DNA of 64,000 nt from Acanthosepion pharaonis (GCA_903632075.3 CAHIKZ030002090.1:3890001-3954000); one strand, 5' to 3'; positions 31,631-42,597 are shown, numbered from the stretch's first letter. The notes: a model not told the origin generated them from the letters alone. A program made the numbers and translations.

Positions 31631-31631
<1 letters not shown>
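30415..31631 (-). mobile_element. Tc1-type transposon, nearly full length, dead
   Basis: Left end ACAAGGGTTGGATAAAATAA (30417) and right end, read inward, GGTGTTGGACAAAATAATTG (31628) form terminal inverted repeats of about 25 bp sharing AAAATAATTGGAA. Both are flanked by TA, the Tc1/mariner target. Length is about 1.2 kb. It carries a single transposase gene on the minus strand. The element sits at the edge of a TA microsatellite. Confidence 0.9.
30472..31447 (-). pseudogene. Tc1-type transposase
   Basis: Starts MRDLSEFEKWQIVGAR at 31447. A short in-frame deletion follows (ITELFGF joins directly). The paired helix-turn-helix DNA-binding region is then readable: SRTMTQFEKQGKTSSN and KAGYHGRSAVRK. 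A frameshift near 31100 moves the catalytic core. In the other frame the first Asp motif reads VIFSNKSSFSLFP, so the Asp is replaced by Asn. After a stop the C-terminal part is intact from 30927: IFQDDNAPIHTA (second Asp), QSPDINIIEHLW (third acidic residue, Glu), ending at 30472. The frameshift and lost Asp make it inactive. Confidence 0.92.

Positions 31632-31656
<25 letters not shown>
31632..31656. repeat. (TA)n microsatellite
   Basis: About 12 TA units abutting the Tc1 end. Confidence 0.95.
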
Positions 31657-31662
<6 letters not shown>

Positions 31663-31716
31663 GATTTTTCTTATCCATATGATTTTAGACGAATTTAAAA
31701 GGACATGGAATATGAA

Positions 31717-31737
31717 TCTCTATCTATAAAAGGCAGG

Positions 31738-31792
<55 letters not shown>

Positions 31793-32537
31793 CGCGCGCG
31801 CGTAACGAATGCACGGTCGCAAATTTTGATGTTTTTGCACCAAAATTTACATGCACACGCTCCAAGTAAGCGGGGAGACCAAGACCGATTTTGCATTTCC
31901 CAACTCCCATCGATAGTGGAAATAATCGATTTTTTCATGCTTCTACGGCAGTTTTCATGTAGTTTGCGGCCATTTTCTACTGGCCAGAGTGAGAGCCTAT
32001 AGCTGGCTGCCACGAATAGGCAGGAATATTCTATTGGCCAGCGTGAGAGCCAACAGCTAACTGACACGAATGTTAACTAGCATGCTAGCATGCAAAAAAA
32101 ATCGATAGATGCATTCGTCACAAGTGGAAAAATTTAAATTTGCATGGCACTTTACTACAATTGGCTCATTCGCTTGCTTAAACTCAACGTTGATTCTGAT
32201 TCCGCAGAACTGGGTTGGGTGTGAAAAAGTATTTGTTGTTAACATTCTTTTTTCATTCGGTTTTTCCAGTTACGAATCCTTTTTTAAAGCTGATCGTTTT
32301 GTGTTCATTTTGTTTAGTTCTTTTTTCGTAACAGATTTAATGTTTAGTATAGAGCTTAGAAAAAATTCGCAGTGTGAGATAGGCAAGATGTAAGGCATGT
32401 AGCAACATCAGCACGGCAAAAGGCACTCCTTTAAATGCAAGGAAGGGCAAAAATATTTTAAGTCAAGTGATAGCGATTGCTGTATGAGTCGTACGATTTT
32501 TGAATCAAGCACGGGCAACGCCGGGTCATGCTGCTAG
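31717..32537 (+). mobile_element. Non-autonomous Helitron, both ends present
   Basis: Begins TCTCTATCTATAAAAGGCAG after an A and ends GGTCATGCTGCTAG before a T. These are the TC start, CTRR end and A/T target expected of Helitrons. A short GC hairpin (GGGCAACGCC) lies about 20 bp before the end. A (TG)n tract follows the 5' end and GCATGCTAGCATGC sits in the middle. It is 821 bp with no Rep/helicase frame, so it depends on an autonomous partner. A truncated inverted copy is at 198-735. Confidence 0.85.
31739..31803. repeat. (TG)n microsatellite
   Basis: About 27 TG units ending in alternating CG, inside the Helitron 5' end. Confidence 0.95.
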
Positions 32538-32944
32538 TATTTAATAAACATAGCTTAATGCGACGCAAAACGTAACTGTGACGCACCCATTGAGTTTGAA
32601 AGTTATCATATAAACATTCTGTAGAAATGTCTTGCAAACATTTTTCCCAGTGAGATTTACTAACGTTAACTTATTAAAGGTACAAATGAGGGCCAAAATA
32701 ACTACAGTGTTAATGGCCTACAAAAATACGTTTATTGTGCACTGCCTCATTATCGAATCCACGACATAGACGAGTCAGTTAACCATTGCTTTCAACCGAC
32801 TCATTTATAATAAAATGGCGGAAAATTAAATGGTAACACACTGAATATACAATTTTCAACGTTTTACGGCCACATCACGTTGAAACACTGGTACTGGCCA
32901 GTAAGTAAATCGGTGACCGCTTGGGAATGACAAGTTCTGTAACC
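32538..32944. other. Unassigned DNA
   Basis: No recognisable feature. Confidence 0.5.
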
Positions 32945-33075
32945 TTGGATGTATCGGTGATGTAATAGATAATGGCTCGGAATTGTTAATTGGAGAGCCG
33001 TTTTCCAATTCACGTTGTGTTCTTTATATTCACTTACGCAAATATACTCTTGGGAAAGATATGAATTTATCTTTT
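32945..33075 (+). mobile_element. SINE family A, head and part of body
   Basis: GTGATGTAATAGATAATGGC (box A side), GAGAGCCGTTTTCCAATTC (degenerate box B), 'tatattcacttacgc' and 'tcttgggaaagatatgaa'. Truncated after the body. Confidence 0.7.
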
Positions 33076-33221
33076 TCTTTCAGCTGCTATCTGTTACTTC
33101 GTTAGATTTGTATCACTAAACCACTATTATCTCAAAAAAATTCTTGCAATTTAAAAATATTTTCTGACTTGAAATAAGCCGAAAAGCTGTAGAAAATGAA
33201 TCAATCAATATAATATAATGT

Positions 33222-34795
33222 TATAATATAACACCAGTCGCCATTCTTTCGACCTCAGTGTTGTTGGGCAATGGGCACATGTTTCTGGGCTACTTTTTCT
33301 CGCTGAATCTGAGACTCAAGTCTATTTCTTCCATCACGTGACGTTTTCTCAGTCTAGATATTTTCTATTTTTCTTAAAATAAGCCAAAATATCCATTTAA
33401 CAGTGATTTGTCACGGCCAAGTAGAACCAACCTTAAACATTTTCAGTTTAGAATACCTTATCACAAAAGAAAAAGTATCCCAATATCTTAAAAAATGCAT
33501 TTTCAGTTCAGAAAAAGTTTTCAGAAAAAACTCACACAAAATTAAATTAAGGCAAACATGTGTCATCAATTTTTAATCAAAACAAAGGAAATACAAAGGA
33601 GTGAAAAATACATTTCTTTTTGTCCATCCAAAGGTATAAATCTTCTCTTCTTGGAAACTCTACGGTGCTTTTGAAATGGTTGATCTCTTTTGATGCTCCT
33701 GCAGAAATCAACCATCATGTTAACATCCCACCTGCAAAGTGCCTAGTTGGATATGCCTATCTAGTGTTTGGAGGCTATTTTAAGTTTGTAAGTCCGGCCC
33801 GAATTGCTACGGTTGCTAGAAGTTTTGCCCTGTTTCTCGAATTGCGACATAGTTCTTGATATGGTAGCTCTTGAAAACCAAACAGATCAGCAACCTTAGT
33901 GGTCGAGGCTCCTACCATACGAGCTCCAACAATTTGCCCTTTTTCGAACTCGGAGAGGTCATGCATTTTTTCGACCCAAATGTTGTTGGGCAATGGGCAC
34001 ATGTTTCTGGGCTATTTTTTCTCGCTGAATCTGAAAAGGAAGTCTATTTCTTCCATCACATTACGTTTTTTCAGTTTAGATAATTTCTATTTTTCTTCAA
34101 ATAAGTCAAAATATACATTAAACAGTGATTTGTCAGCCCAAATAGAACCAACCTTAAACGTTTTCTGGTTAGAATAGCTTATCATAAAAGAAAAAAAAGT
34201 ATCCCAATAACTTAAAGAATGCATTCGTTAATTAATAGAATTTAATTTTATTTTATTATTTATTATTATAAATTTATTATTATTTATTAATTATTTTCTG
34301 GTCTGAAATAGCTTAGAATTCTAATCATTCTAGTCCAAATCAACTCACCTAATTCTAAAGAGCTTCTTCTATGAAATGTAAAGAAACACAAATCACAAAG
34401 TTTTAACAAGCTAAGAACATTAAGAACACAAGAATATTTTCCAGTGAGATATCTCTCATAAAATCAAGCATTTTCAGTCCAGCTTATCTGAACTGAAATA
34501 GCTTTGAATTCATTTTGAAATTTATTTGGATACCTTTTCTTGAATGATAAATCATTTTAACATGAAAGGAAAAGTTTCAACTATGTCACTCGCCTATTTA
34601 AGTCGTGACATATCCCTGTGAATTTGGCATTTTGATCTATTTTAAGCAAAATCGAAATTATCTGTACTGAGAAAACATGATGTGATGGGGCAAAATCGAC
34701 TTGATTGTCAGATTCACCGTGAAAAAATAGCCTAGAAACGTGCCCATTGCCCAACAACATTTGGGTCGAAAAAATGGGGACCGGTGTTATATTAT
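33222..34795. mobile_element. Foldback-like transposon with long inverted ends
   Basis: 33224 starts ACACCAGTCGCCATTCTTTC, and the reverse complement of the right end at 34793 starts ACACCGGTCCCCATTTTTTC. Similarity continues for about 150 bp (TGTTGTTGGGCAATGGGCAC). Both ends sit in a TATAATATA/TATATTATA context, so a TA-type duplication is likely. A third copy of the terminal sequence (33968-34240) lies inside in direct orientation to the left end. The only coding remnant is a Tc1 fragment. Ends are clear, classification is inference. Confidence 0.75.
33775..34002 (-). pseudogene. Tc1 transposase N-terminus fused to foldback terminus
   Basis: The frame opens in the foldback terminal sequence (MCPLPNNIWVEK) and continues at 33966 as MHDLSEFEKGQIVGARMVGA followed by STTKVADLFGF. 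This is the Tc1 DNA-binding domain start, more complete than in the 31.4 kb copy. A frameshift then gives QELPYQELCRNSRNRAK. The catalytic domain is absent. A product with the first helix-turn-helix and a foreign leader is conceivable but unproven. Confidence 0.75.
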
Positions 34796-35084
34796 AATAC
34801 TATTATTATACATTAACACATCTGCCCCCTCTTGCTGTGATCAATGGAGTCATGAATGTTGTCCACTTTAAATAAATAAACGGCAAATTCTGTCTGTCCG
34901 TTCGTGTGTCTGAAACCTCCTCTAACTCACATTGCACTTGATCTACATAGACATATTATAACTTTTCGGAATCAGCATGATCCCAGAAATGAAAATCTGA
35001 CCATCATCTGGTGCTTGAACTTCTACCATAGAGATTTGTGTCCGGATGAGGAGGGAACTATTCAAATTTTATAATAACTGAAAC
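34796..35084. other. Possible left part of a Helitron-like repeat
   Basis: 'aattctgtctgtccgttcg' at 34886 resembles the pyrimidine-rich start of mobile repeats in invertebrates. A GCTAGT end at 35722 could be its other terminus. Evidence is thin: there is no clear hairpin. Confidence 0.25.
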
Positions 35085-35345
35085 AATTCAGTCAGTCAGC
35101 TATGTGCCATGCGTAATACACGCTTAGGCGATCACATATCGTTCGATATATAACTGACAAGTCAGATTGTTTCCCGCATTAGGTTGCCATTTCTTTCCGC
35201 GGTAGACCAGTTGCCATCCAAGGCTATAGAGCCCGGTCTGTCTTGCTATTTACCCATAGCTGGGGAAGGAGAAGAAGAGGATTCATACCTTTCTCAAGTG
35301 TATTCGACTGGAATTCGAACTCGGCTCTCCGATTCCTCAATCCGT
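35085..35345 (-). mobile_element. SINE family A, tail to head
   Basis: From right to left on the minus strand: GAATCGGAGAGCCGAGTTCG (head with box B), 'gaggtatgaatcc'-type body, 'agcaagacagaccgggctct', 'ccaaggatggcaactggtct' (as complements) and the tail 'tatatatcgaacgatatgtg'. The longest copy with both tail and box B, about 260 bp. Confidence 0.8.
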
Positions 35346-36764
35346 GCCTCCTCTGAAAAATGATTTAATTTATAATGAGCTTAAAGTAACACAAAATCTT
35401 TGTGAATTTAAAAAGAATTGTTTTATATTCAGTTTAAAATATCCCCAAAACTTTGTGAATTGAAGAAATCACTTTTATTTCTTGAAAATGCCAATGAATC
35501 AGAGTTAAAGTGAGAGTTTTCCTGATTTTGAAGTTCCGCGGTGTTTGTGACTTCAAGAACTCAATTTTCGGCCTGAATTGAAATTTTGGACCAAATCGGT
35601 TTTTGGCGGGAATTAGATCTTAATCTTAATCTTAAGCTGGACCTAAGGTCCTTTTAGTTTTGGACCTTTTAGACCTCCACAGTAACTAACCTAAAAGTTC
35701 GCATGGGGTGCAGCAATTAAGCTAGTATAAAATAAATGTTAACGTAAATCTTATAAATTTTATCAATTGGTTGATCATTGAAGTTTAATATTAAATCTCT
35801 ATAATAAAAGAAAAACCGATTCGCTGCCCGTCACACAATGCCTGCGTGTAACTTTGCACACGAATGTGTACTATATATGCGTAAGTCTGTGGTGTGCAGA
35901 GGTGACGTATATGTGATTGTGCCATTTAAGGTATACACAAACACACGCATGTACACAATAGGAATGGGTTTGAAATAAGACACTGGAAGAATACATTCCA
36001 TAGCCATTCAATCAGGACATCCCATACCTGGGTTTACTAATAAAATCATGAAGTTAGAAAAAAAAAGAGAAGTTAATAATTTTTAACAAAAAATCAGATT
36101 GTTAAAATATTTTATTGAACTTATTTGGTAATTAATAGAGTTTTTTTTCTGATTTAAATTTGTTATTATTATTAATTTATTATAATTTATTAATTATTTT
36201 CTGGTAGAAATATTTTAAGACTGTTATTGAATTACAATATACCTGGGCACACATGTATAAACACACAATTTGATTGAAACTAAAATGAGATGCAAGTGCT
36301 AATTTCACTTTGTGTCTGGCAACAACACATGGATAACAGGAAAAGTTTATAAGTCGAAATGTGCGGCCTTTTGAAGTAATTTTCATGTCTCCAGCTATAT
36401 TTAAACTGAACATATTTTCTAATAAGTGTAATGTTTTAAACGAATAAACCCTTTAGATTTGAAACTTGATCATCTTGCCGTCAACGAAGCGACATGTCTT
36501 GAACTAGTAATCAATAAAAACGTAAGTTGATATTTTCTTATTTCTTCTAAAACAGAATCAAACTGAACTCTGTTTGTTTGATTCACTGATATCCTGAACT
36601 TCCAAACTTGAACGCTGAAGTTGGAGCCAAGTATTCCTTGTTGCTACAATTAGAGGACCTTTACGTTGAAGAACGAATGCATAAGATCTATTGTTAAATT
36701 TGAATCGAGTTCGTTATTTGAAGGTCGCCACCGTTAGATCTTGGTTGGGTTTTCCCCAGTTTTT
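35346..36764. other. Unassigned AT-rich DNA
   Basis: 35700-35730 ends with a GCTAGT that could close a Helitron-like repeat, and 'aatctctataataaaagaaa' at 35795 resembles a Helitron 5' start. Otherwise no coding or tRNA-like feature. Confidence 0.4.
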
Positions 36765-37164
36765 TTTTTTTGTCCCTAATTTTAGTTCATTTCTTTGATT
36801 TGTTTCTTTCATATTGGCATGGGATGGAAAGAGCAGGGTTCGAAACGAGAATAGAGGTGATTCCGGTACGGCCTCGGCAGCGTGGAATCACCGCTTACGC
36901 TCGATGGTCGCGAGAAATGCAGTTGCCGACAAGTACCATTTACGTTAACGAACGAGATCAGAACATTAGGGGGAATCTCCATTGTTACTTGTGTACGTGT
37001 GTGCGCGCGGAGGGAGGGAGAAAAATCTTTACATACGCTAGATCGAAGGTAAAGAAAAGGTAGGGGGTGCACTTAGCAGAGAGAAGTGGGGGGAGGCACG
37101 AGAAAAAGAGTGAAAAAAAAGGTAAATACCGCTAAGAGTATCAGAGAGGAAGTTAAGGAGAGCG
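36765..37164. other. Unassigned, GC-richer single-copy-looking DNA
   Basis: 36820-37060 is unusually GC-rich for this window, and frames of 80-97 codons overlap on both strands. No domain recognised. Confidence 0.4.
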
Positions 37165-37255
37165 AATGAAGAGGAGGAGAAATGCAGCTGACGTCACATA
37201 TTCTGACGTCTTCTGGATTTGGAGGCTGCACGACTCTGACGTCAGAACGAGGCTC
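37165..37255 (+). promoter_or_regulatory. Triple CRE-like cluster, possible promoter patch
   Basis: GCTGACGTCACATATTC (37187), TTCTGACGTCTTCTGG (37200) and CTCTGACGTCAGAACG (37234) give three GACGTC sites in 60 bp, two of them full TGACGTCA. A TATA-like 'gtatataaagtg' follows at 37321. A short unknown first exon is possible but cannot be shown. Confidence 0.4.
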
Positions 37256-37593
37256 GTGTTGATAAACGTGATCAGAGATACACACATTTTGTTTCATATT
37301 TGGATACGCTATTTGCATTTGTATATAAAGTGTGTTCATACTGAAGGTTTGCAAGAATGCAGATAATTCTGTTCTGTACATGCGTCTAAGTGTGTAGCAA
37401 GTATGCATGTCATAAGTGGTTTCACTCAAGGCTAGAAAGAGCTTGATGTCATTACCAGCCAAATATATCAGATTTGTTGAGATAAATTTATATACACATT
37501 TTATATTTTAATCTTTTTAAAAACTCATTCACCCCATGCCAGACAATAAAGTCACTAAGAAGCAAGGGTCTCTTAAGTGCAAGAGAAAAACTA
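37256..37593. other. Unassigned DNA
   Basis: A 129-codon minus-strand frame (37462-37073) spans this and the CRE cluster. Its product has no recognised domain, only a hydrophobic C-terminal stretch. Confidence 0.35.
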
Positions 37594-38660
37594 TCAAGGA
37601 TAGAGGAAAACAAAAGAACAAGAATTAGGAAGGCAGAAGATTGACATTACATTTAAATTTTTGAAGATCAAAGTTGACTGGGAAGCAAAAAGCTGGAAGG
37701 AGTCCCACAGCCGAGAGGTGCGATAGAAGAAACTGTTTGCATAGAACATACGGTCACATCCCGCCATATCAAGTGTAATATGATGAAACCTTGGTGCCAA
37801 TCTAGTACCACGCTTAAATTTATAAGGTCATAAATCTTAGGATAAATCTTAAATTTTAGGTTAAGTTTGAAATCATGGCATTAAAAGAAAGGTTATTAAA
37901 CCAGTGACCAGTTAAAAAAGAACAAATAAAACTGAATAAAAATAATACAAAGGATAACTTTTTTATCCAAAACAAGGTTCGTGAATCACTCAGAGTAAAG
38001 GGTTAATTTTAAAATAGTAATCTTGAACGATGTGTGAGATATTAATCTAAGAGGAGGTGGTAGACAGATGAGATTATGAGGATATGGAGGATAGATAATG
38101 ATTGAAACTTTAATTGACTATGTCAATATTAAAGTTTTCGGAAAGGAAAACCTTTTAGTGTTTGTTCCACAAAGTTTCAGCTTTGAAAAAAAAAACTAAG
38201 TTGAACTTCTCTCTTACATTTGGAAAACAGAGGAACTAAGTCTGATTCAATTTCAACCCTATGGAATTAGTATAATATATCCGAGAAGTAAAGGTCTGAA
38301 ATGGTGGAACTAAAGAATGGAGCTCTTCTAAACATACGCCATGGAAATATCAATAGAACCGTGACAGGCTTTCAAAGTTTTGTCTGTGGAAAATGGTTTA
38401 CGGGTGGAAGACCATATAAAAGGTCTTGAACTCTGTCAAAGGTGGAAAGCGTGAATCGAACTGCTCCAGTACAGAGATGACAAAAATACGCCATTTTTTG
38501 GGCCTGAATTTGACAGGATACAGCCTAGAAGAATGAGTGCAATAGTTCCTAGAGCCATATAGTCGACAGATCATTTTTTTCGAACTGCTTTAGCAATAGA
38601 TTCAATGTATGAATTCCTCTTGATGCCTAGAGCAAACCTGAAAAACAAATTTAGATCATA
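37594..38660 (-). pseudogene. CR1/Jockey-like LINE, RT C-terminal half
   Basis: On the minus strand, in order: GIKRNSYIESIAKAVRKK (RT thumb), SLSRFY then a stop, then YFHGVCLEELHSLVPPFQ (conserved 'FYRYFHG' block), and FFYRTSRLWDSF (the C-terminal 'PRTSRLWNSLP' block). The copy at 58.2-58.5 kb shows the same blocks (YKYFHGNCSEELFYLVSRL, FFSRSSRHWNSLPL). Upstream RT motifs are missing and several stops are present. Confidence 0.8.
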
Positions 38661-38744
38661 TCTATAAAGAAAACAATCATGGTTTATATGAACATTCCAG
38701 AATTTTCAGACTTTTTCAGGAGCGAGTTTTATTAATTTCAAAGA

Positions 38745-38965
38745 AGCAAAACCGCTAATCCTCTGACGACAGTGCACTTATTGTAATGCTCTAGTTCCTC
38801 CTCCATCTTCTCAATTCCTTTAAAACGAGTTCCCCTGAAGATTCTTCTTTAGCTTGGGAAACAATCAAAAGTCACAGGAACAAGGTCTGGACGGTAAGGA
38901 GAATGAGGAACAGTTTTGACGCACATTTCTGTCAACACAAAACTTTATTGAAAAGCGAGCTTCCG
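38745..38965 (-). pseudogene. Mariner transposase C-terminal fragment (first)
   Basis: Minus-strand translation from about 38935: VPHSPYRPDLVPVTFDCFP, a stop, then RRIFRGTRFKGIEKMEEELE and HYNKCTVVRGLA. This is the mariner block HPPYSPDLAPCDFWLFP, whose Asp is the third catalytic residue, followed by the C-terminus. N-terminal two thirds missing. Confidence 0.85.
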
Positions 38966-39850
38966 TTTTGTTTTCACGTCTTGACTGCATCCTGAAAACG
39001 ACTTATCTCTGATAAGCCGATTTTAGTAAAGTGTGCCCAAAGAGCTGTTATAGCCATCTCCTTAAATATGGAATAAGAAAAGTTAGATTATTAGACGCAT
39101 AGCAATAATATATTAAAATGACAATAATCTAAGGATATAATTGCCTATTCTAAAAGTATCAAAGCTTCTGGGATGAACCTTGTATTATATATTAAATGTT
39201 ATCTAGTTATTTGATTTATGTATACGTATAAGTACGTGGTTTTGATTATAGAAACATATAAAAAGTGAAGCTAGCTACAGTTGTTTTTACAATCAGAAAT
39301 CAGAAGTAGTTTATATTTCATTCGGAACCTGCCGCTATTCTGCACTGTCCCCTTGGCTCCCATTGGAAAACACCTATCCCATGTTTTGTGTCAGATATAA
39401 CTCCATGTATATACGTAGAGCAATCATTAATAAATGTCCTGAACCGTTTCTGAAGAAGAGAAAACTAAGATGAGAATGTTGGTCGGAATAATAAATCATA
39501 CAATTTAATCCTGGCTTTCTCTTCAAAGCAACATTCCGAATAAGGTGTAACAGCTCGAAATGGCTGAGTTTCTTTCGACAGACCTACCGCTACCAGAACG
39601 AATTGCTCGGATAAAGGATTATATCAAAAATTGTTCTTGTTTCTTACCAATTAAATTGTTTATTACAATCTATACAATGAATGACCGTTTCTCAAATCTT
39701 CTGTGATTCCAATCGTCACTGGTATATAATAAAACTGTGATGGTATCAAATATAATACGATGTATTTGGAGATATAAAAAATATAAAGGTAAAGATGAAC
39801 CTCTTATTTTAGCAGAAAATATTATGGTAAAAAATTCTCCACCGGAGTTC
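38966..39850. other. Unassigned DNA
   Basis: No recognisable feature over about 880 bp. Confidence 0.5.
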
Positions 39851-39854
39851 TTCC

Positions 39855-40195
39855 CAGATCCACCCTGACCCGGGGGTGGTAGAACCTGTTAGGGTCCCAG
39901 TTATGCGCAAATACTGAACCCCAAAACAATTCTTTTTATAATAAAATGACTAACAAAACGTTTTTTATAGCAAGATGACAATCAATGCAACATAAAAATA
40001 TAAACAAATACATTTTATAACAGAGTTACCAACAATACATTTTATGATCTACACACTATATATCTAAAAAATACCTTTACTCTGAAAGTATAAACTTTAT
40101 GTACAAAATATCTGTAGTTGAAAGCATAGCGTTACATAAAATATATTTATATTTTGGCATTAAATAACCCATAGAGATTTTGCTGCTAAACAAAA
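39855..40195 (-). repeat. Interspersed mosaic repeat R, copy 2
   Basis: Reverse orientation of the 17.4 kb repeat: 'ctgttagggtcccag', then reiterated 'aa(t/c)acattttata' units and 'ggcattaaataaccca' at 40157. Confidence 0.7.
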
Positions 40196-40324
40196 CCAGT
40201 CAAATTATGGTAAAAATTAATACTATTTAGAACAGTCGCAATTTCTCCGATTGGAGTTGCAACAGAAGCAAGATGATTACATGGAAATTTCAAGAAAACT
40301 AAATATAGTGATTTTCCAAGCGTA

Positions 40325-40440
40325 ACTTACATGTGATGAGGCCGAAAGTGCGGGACACTCAGTAAGGATCGAACTCACTACTCAGTCGTAATTGTTCTAG
40401 CGAGACAAGCTTGCTAACCATTATAACGCCTCGGAGTGCC
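40325..40440 (-). mobile_element. tRNA-derived SINE head, family B
   Basis: Minus strand: GAGGCGTTATAATGGTTAGC (box A), CTTGTCTCGCTAGAACAATT and AGTAGTGAGTTCGATCCTTA (box B), then a 'cactttcggcctcat' stretch. Closest to the 46.1 kb copy. A C/A homopolymer run flanks the 5' side. Confidence 0.8.
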
Positions 40441-41170
40441 CCCCCCCCCAAAAAAAAAACTAAGTATATGTTATTCAATCAAGGTTCATATTATCACATT
40501 TGAAGGAAATAATCTTAAACCAGTAGGTGACTTGAAACAGTTGCTTGGATTGAGTCAAGTACAAATGACATGGAGATCATATCTGGGCAAGACTGGTATG
40601 TATTAAACAAAATGGAAAGATTATGGATTTCATATCTGCAAAAAGAAAACAAAATGAAAAAGAGAATCTGCTGTGTAGAATGACTAACTAACCTTTCTTA
40701 CACCTATTATTGAAACATGGAATCGTCTATCCGCTGTGAGAAGAACGTCTGCCCATGGAACAGTGGAAAAAATTGAGTCGCAAATGTGTAGCACTTTCCA
40801 GTAGTGCGCTTGTCGGACTGAACTACAGTATTCTCAATCCATGTTCTCAAGCGACCAAACTCTTTTTTTGTTTCCAGTGTTTTCCTTACAGTTTTATAAA
40901 CCAACAACTATGAAAATTATACGAACTTTATAACACCCTCTGAAAATAAGTTTCTTTCGAGATACAATGAAAATTTAGACTTTAATAAAGTGACAGGCTT
41001 GAAAGAACACATACAAAGGTGTTGAGGGATATAGTTTGCTGTATCATGGAAAGAATAATGAACAAACAACGAGTCTTACAGATAACTGCAAAGTGTTACA
41101 AAATGACTACAGATAAGAAGACATTGATTCCTTGGGTAGATTTGGAGAGCAAAAAGAGCTGTTAACCCTA
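40441..41170. other. Unassigned DNA
   Basis: No recognisable feature. Confidence 0.5.
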
Positions 41171-41171
41171 T

Positions 41172-41545
41172 CCCAGATAGGTGTAGGGGTACTATTTGCA
41201 ACTCACGCAACTTTTTCTTTATACTGGTCCTTTTGTTGTTGAGGTACTTAATTAGTGTCCCAGATAGGTGTGGAGGTACTATTTGCCATCTCGCACTACT
41301 TTTTATTGATACTGGTCCTTTTGTTGTTGAGGTACTGAATTAGTGTCCCAGATAGGTGTGAAGGTACTATTTGCCATCTCGCACAACTTTTTATTGATAC
41401 TGGTCCTTTTGTTGTTGAGGTACTGAATTAGGGTCCCAGATAGGTGTGGAGGTACTATTTGCCATCTCAACTTTTCATTGAACTGGTCCTTTTGTTTTAT
41501 TTATACTGGTCCTTTTGTTGTTGACTTTTTACTGAATTAGGGTCC
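41172..41545. repeat. Minisatellite, four 87-88 bp units
   Basis: Units start with CCCAGATAGGTGTGG at 41172, 41259, 41347 and 41435 (spacing 87, 88, 88). Each contains 'ttgatactggtccttttg'. The last unit has an internal duplication of 'tactggtccttttgtt'. Confidence 0.95.
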
Positions 41546-41744
41546 CAGTTGTTATGTTACTGAAAAGGTAGATTACTAAAAGTAGATTGTCGTGAAAAAA
41601 AGATTTTGTTGAGTTATTCTCAAAGTACATGCGAATATAATTAATTCTTCTTTCGTTTCATAATTACTGACCTCAGCATATTATGCTGATGTGAGGATGT
41701 TTGTAATTTTAGAAATACTGGTACTTTATGACCCAGATACACAA
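41546..41744. other. Unassigned DNA
   Basis: No recognisable feature. Confidence 0.5.
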
Positions 41745-42035
41745 ATATGATATCTGTCTGAAAAGTAACCGGACTGTTATCACAATTTATTTCAATTTCA
41801 AACAATAAGCGACATTAATCCCCTTCGATTCTAATTCCCTTTTTAATCCTTTTTTTTTCCCGCCTTCAAAACGGGTACCCTTGATGATGCCATTGAACAC
41901 AGGGGAAGGAAAGAGTCACACGGTTGAAGATCAGGTGAATAGGGAGGTTATTTCACTGTGGCGATGTTTTTCTCGGCCAGGAAATGCCGGGTTAGGGCGT
42001 TGTGAGCAGGTACATTGCTTTATGGAGAGCCGGAA
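41745..42035 (-). pseudogene. Mariner transposase C-terminal fragment (second)
   Basis: Minus strand from about 42024: NVPAHNALTRHFLAEKNIAT, then VK, a stop, and PPYSPDLQPCDSFLP. These are the second (HDNAPAH) and third (YSPDL) mariner catalytic blocks. A frameshift follows. The 'gtctgaaaagtaaccggac' at 41757 looks like the terminal repeat side. It differs in sequence from the 38.8 kb copy. Confidence 0.85.
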
Positions 42036-42596
42036 TCACTCACGTCTTGAAGAGATACACGATTTGTCCTTCCAATAAAGCATGTGAAAAAAAAATGTGA
42101 AAAAAATGGTTTCAAAAAGCTAAGAAAAGTTATATACTTCCAAGATATCATGTTGGATGGTGAAACAATTCGTTATCCCTCTTTCGGCCATAGCTCACAC
42201 AACATTCTCAGTTCTTTTAGTTTTCAGAAAGACCTCATATTTTAAAGTACATTCAGTATGATTGCTTTACATTGCAAATGCAGTAATTGCATAGAAGCAT
42301 TTGGTTTATTTACTGTTCAAACTCTCTCCCCCCCCACCTGTGGGGACGGAAATAAACCCAGATTTAATGAAAAAATAAAATAAAGTATATAAGGGAAAGG
42401 GTACTCCTGCAAAATTTCAAACAATTTAAGCGATTATTTGGAACTTTATGCCATTTTATATTTGGTGTGTCAAAAAAGCCCTCTTCTGCTTTTTATAAGA
42501 TCACAAGTTCCATATCTCAATAGGGTCGTAGGGGCACTAAATGTAATGCTGCAGTAGTAGCAGCGATATCTCTTGGTCAAAATAACCTGACGGAGC
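42036..42596. other. Unassigned DNA
   Basis: No recognisable feature. Confidence 0.5.
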
Positions 42597-42597
42597 C

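Noticed and set aside
34862..35727. Complete Helitron with GCTAGT end
   Set aside because: No convincing TC start or terminal hairpin, and a SINE interrupts the middle; only a low-confidence note was kept.
37073..37462. A 129-codon minus-strand frame with a hydrophobic C-terminus
   Set aside because: No recognisable domain, overlaps the CRE cluster, no upstream or downstream exon signals; kept as unassigned DNA.
41172..41545. CRISPR-like regular repeats
   Set aside because: Units are contiguous with no unique spacers, and the DNA is clearly animal.
41980..42060. Resemblance to the RTE LINE terminus (cacgtcttgaagagatacac)
   Set aside because: The same bases are explained in part by the adjacent mariner gene, and no LINE coding block precedes them; may be chance or a tiny fragment.
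41881..42078. Plus-strand frame of 65 codons
   Set aside because: Shadow of the mariner transposase read on the minus strand.
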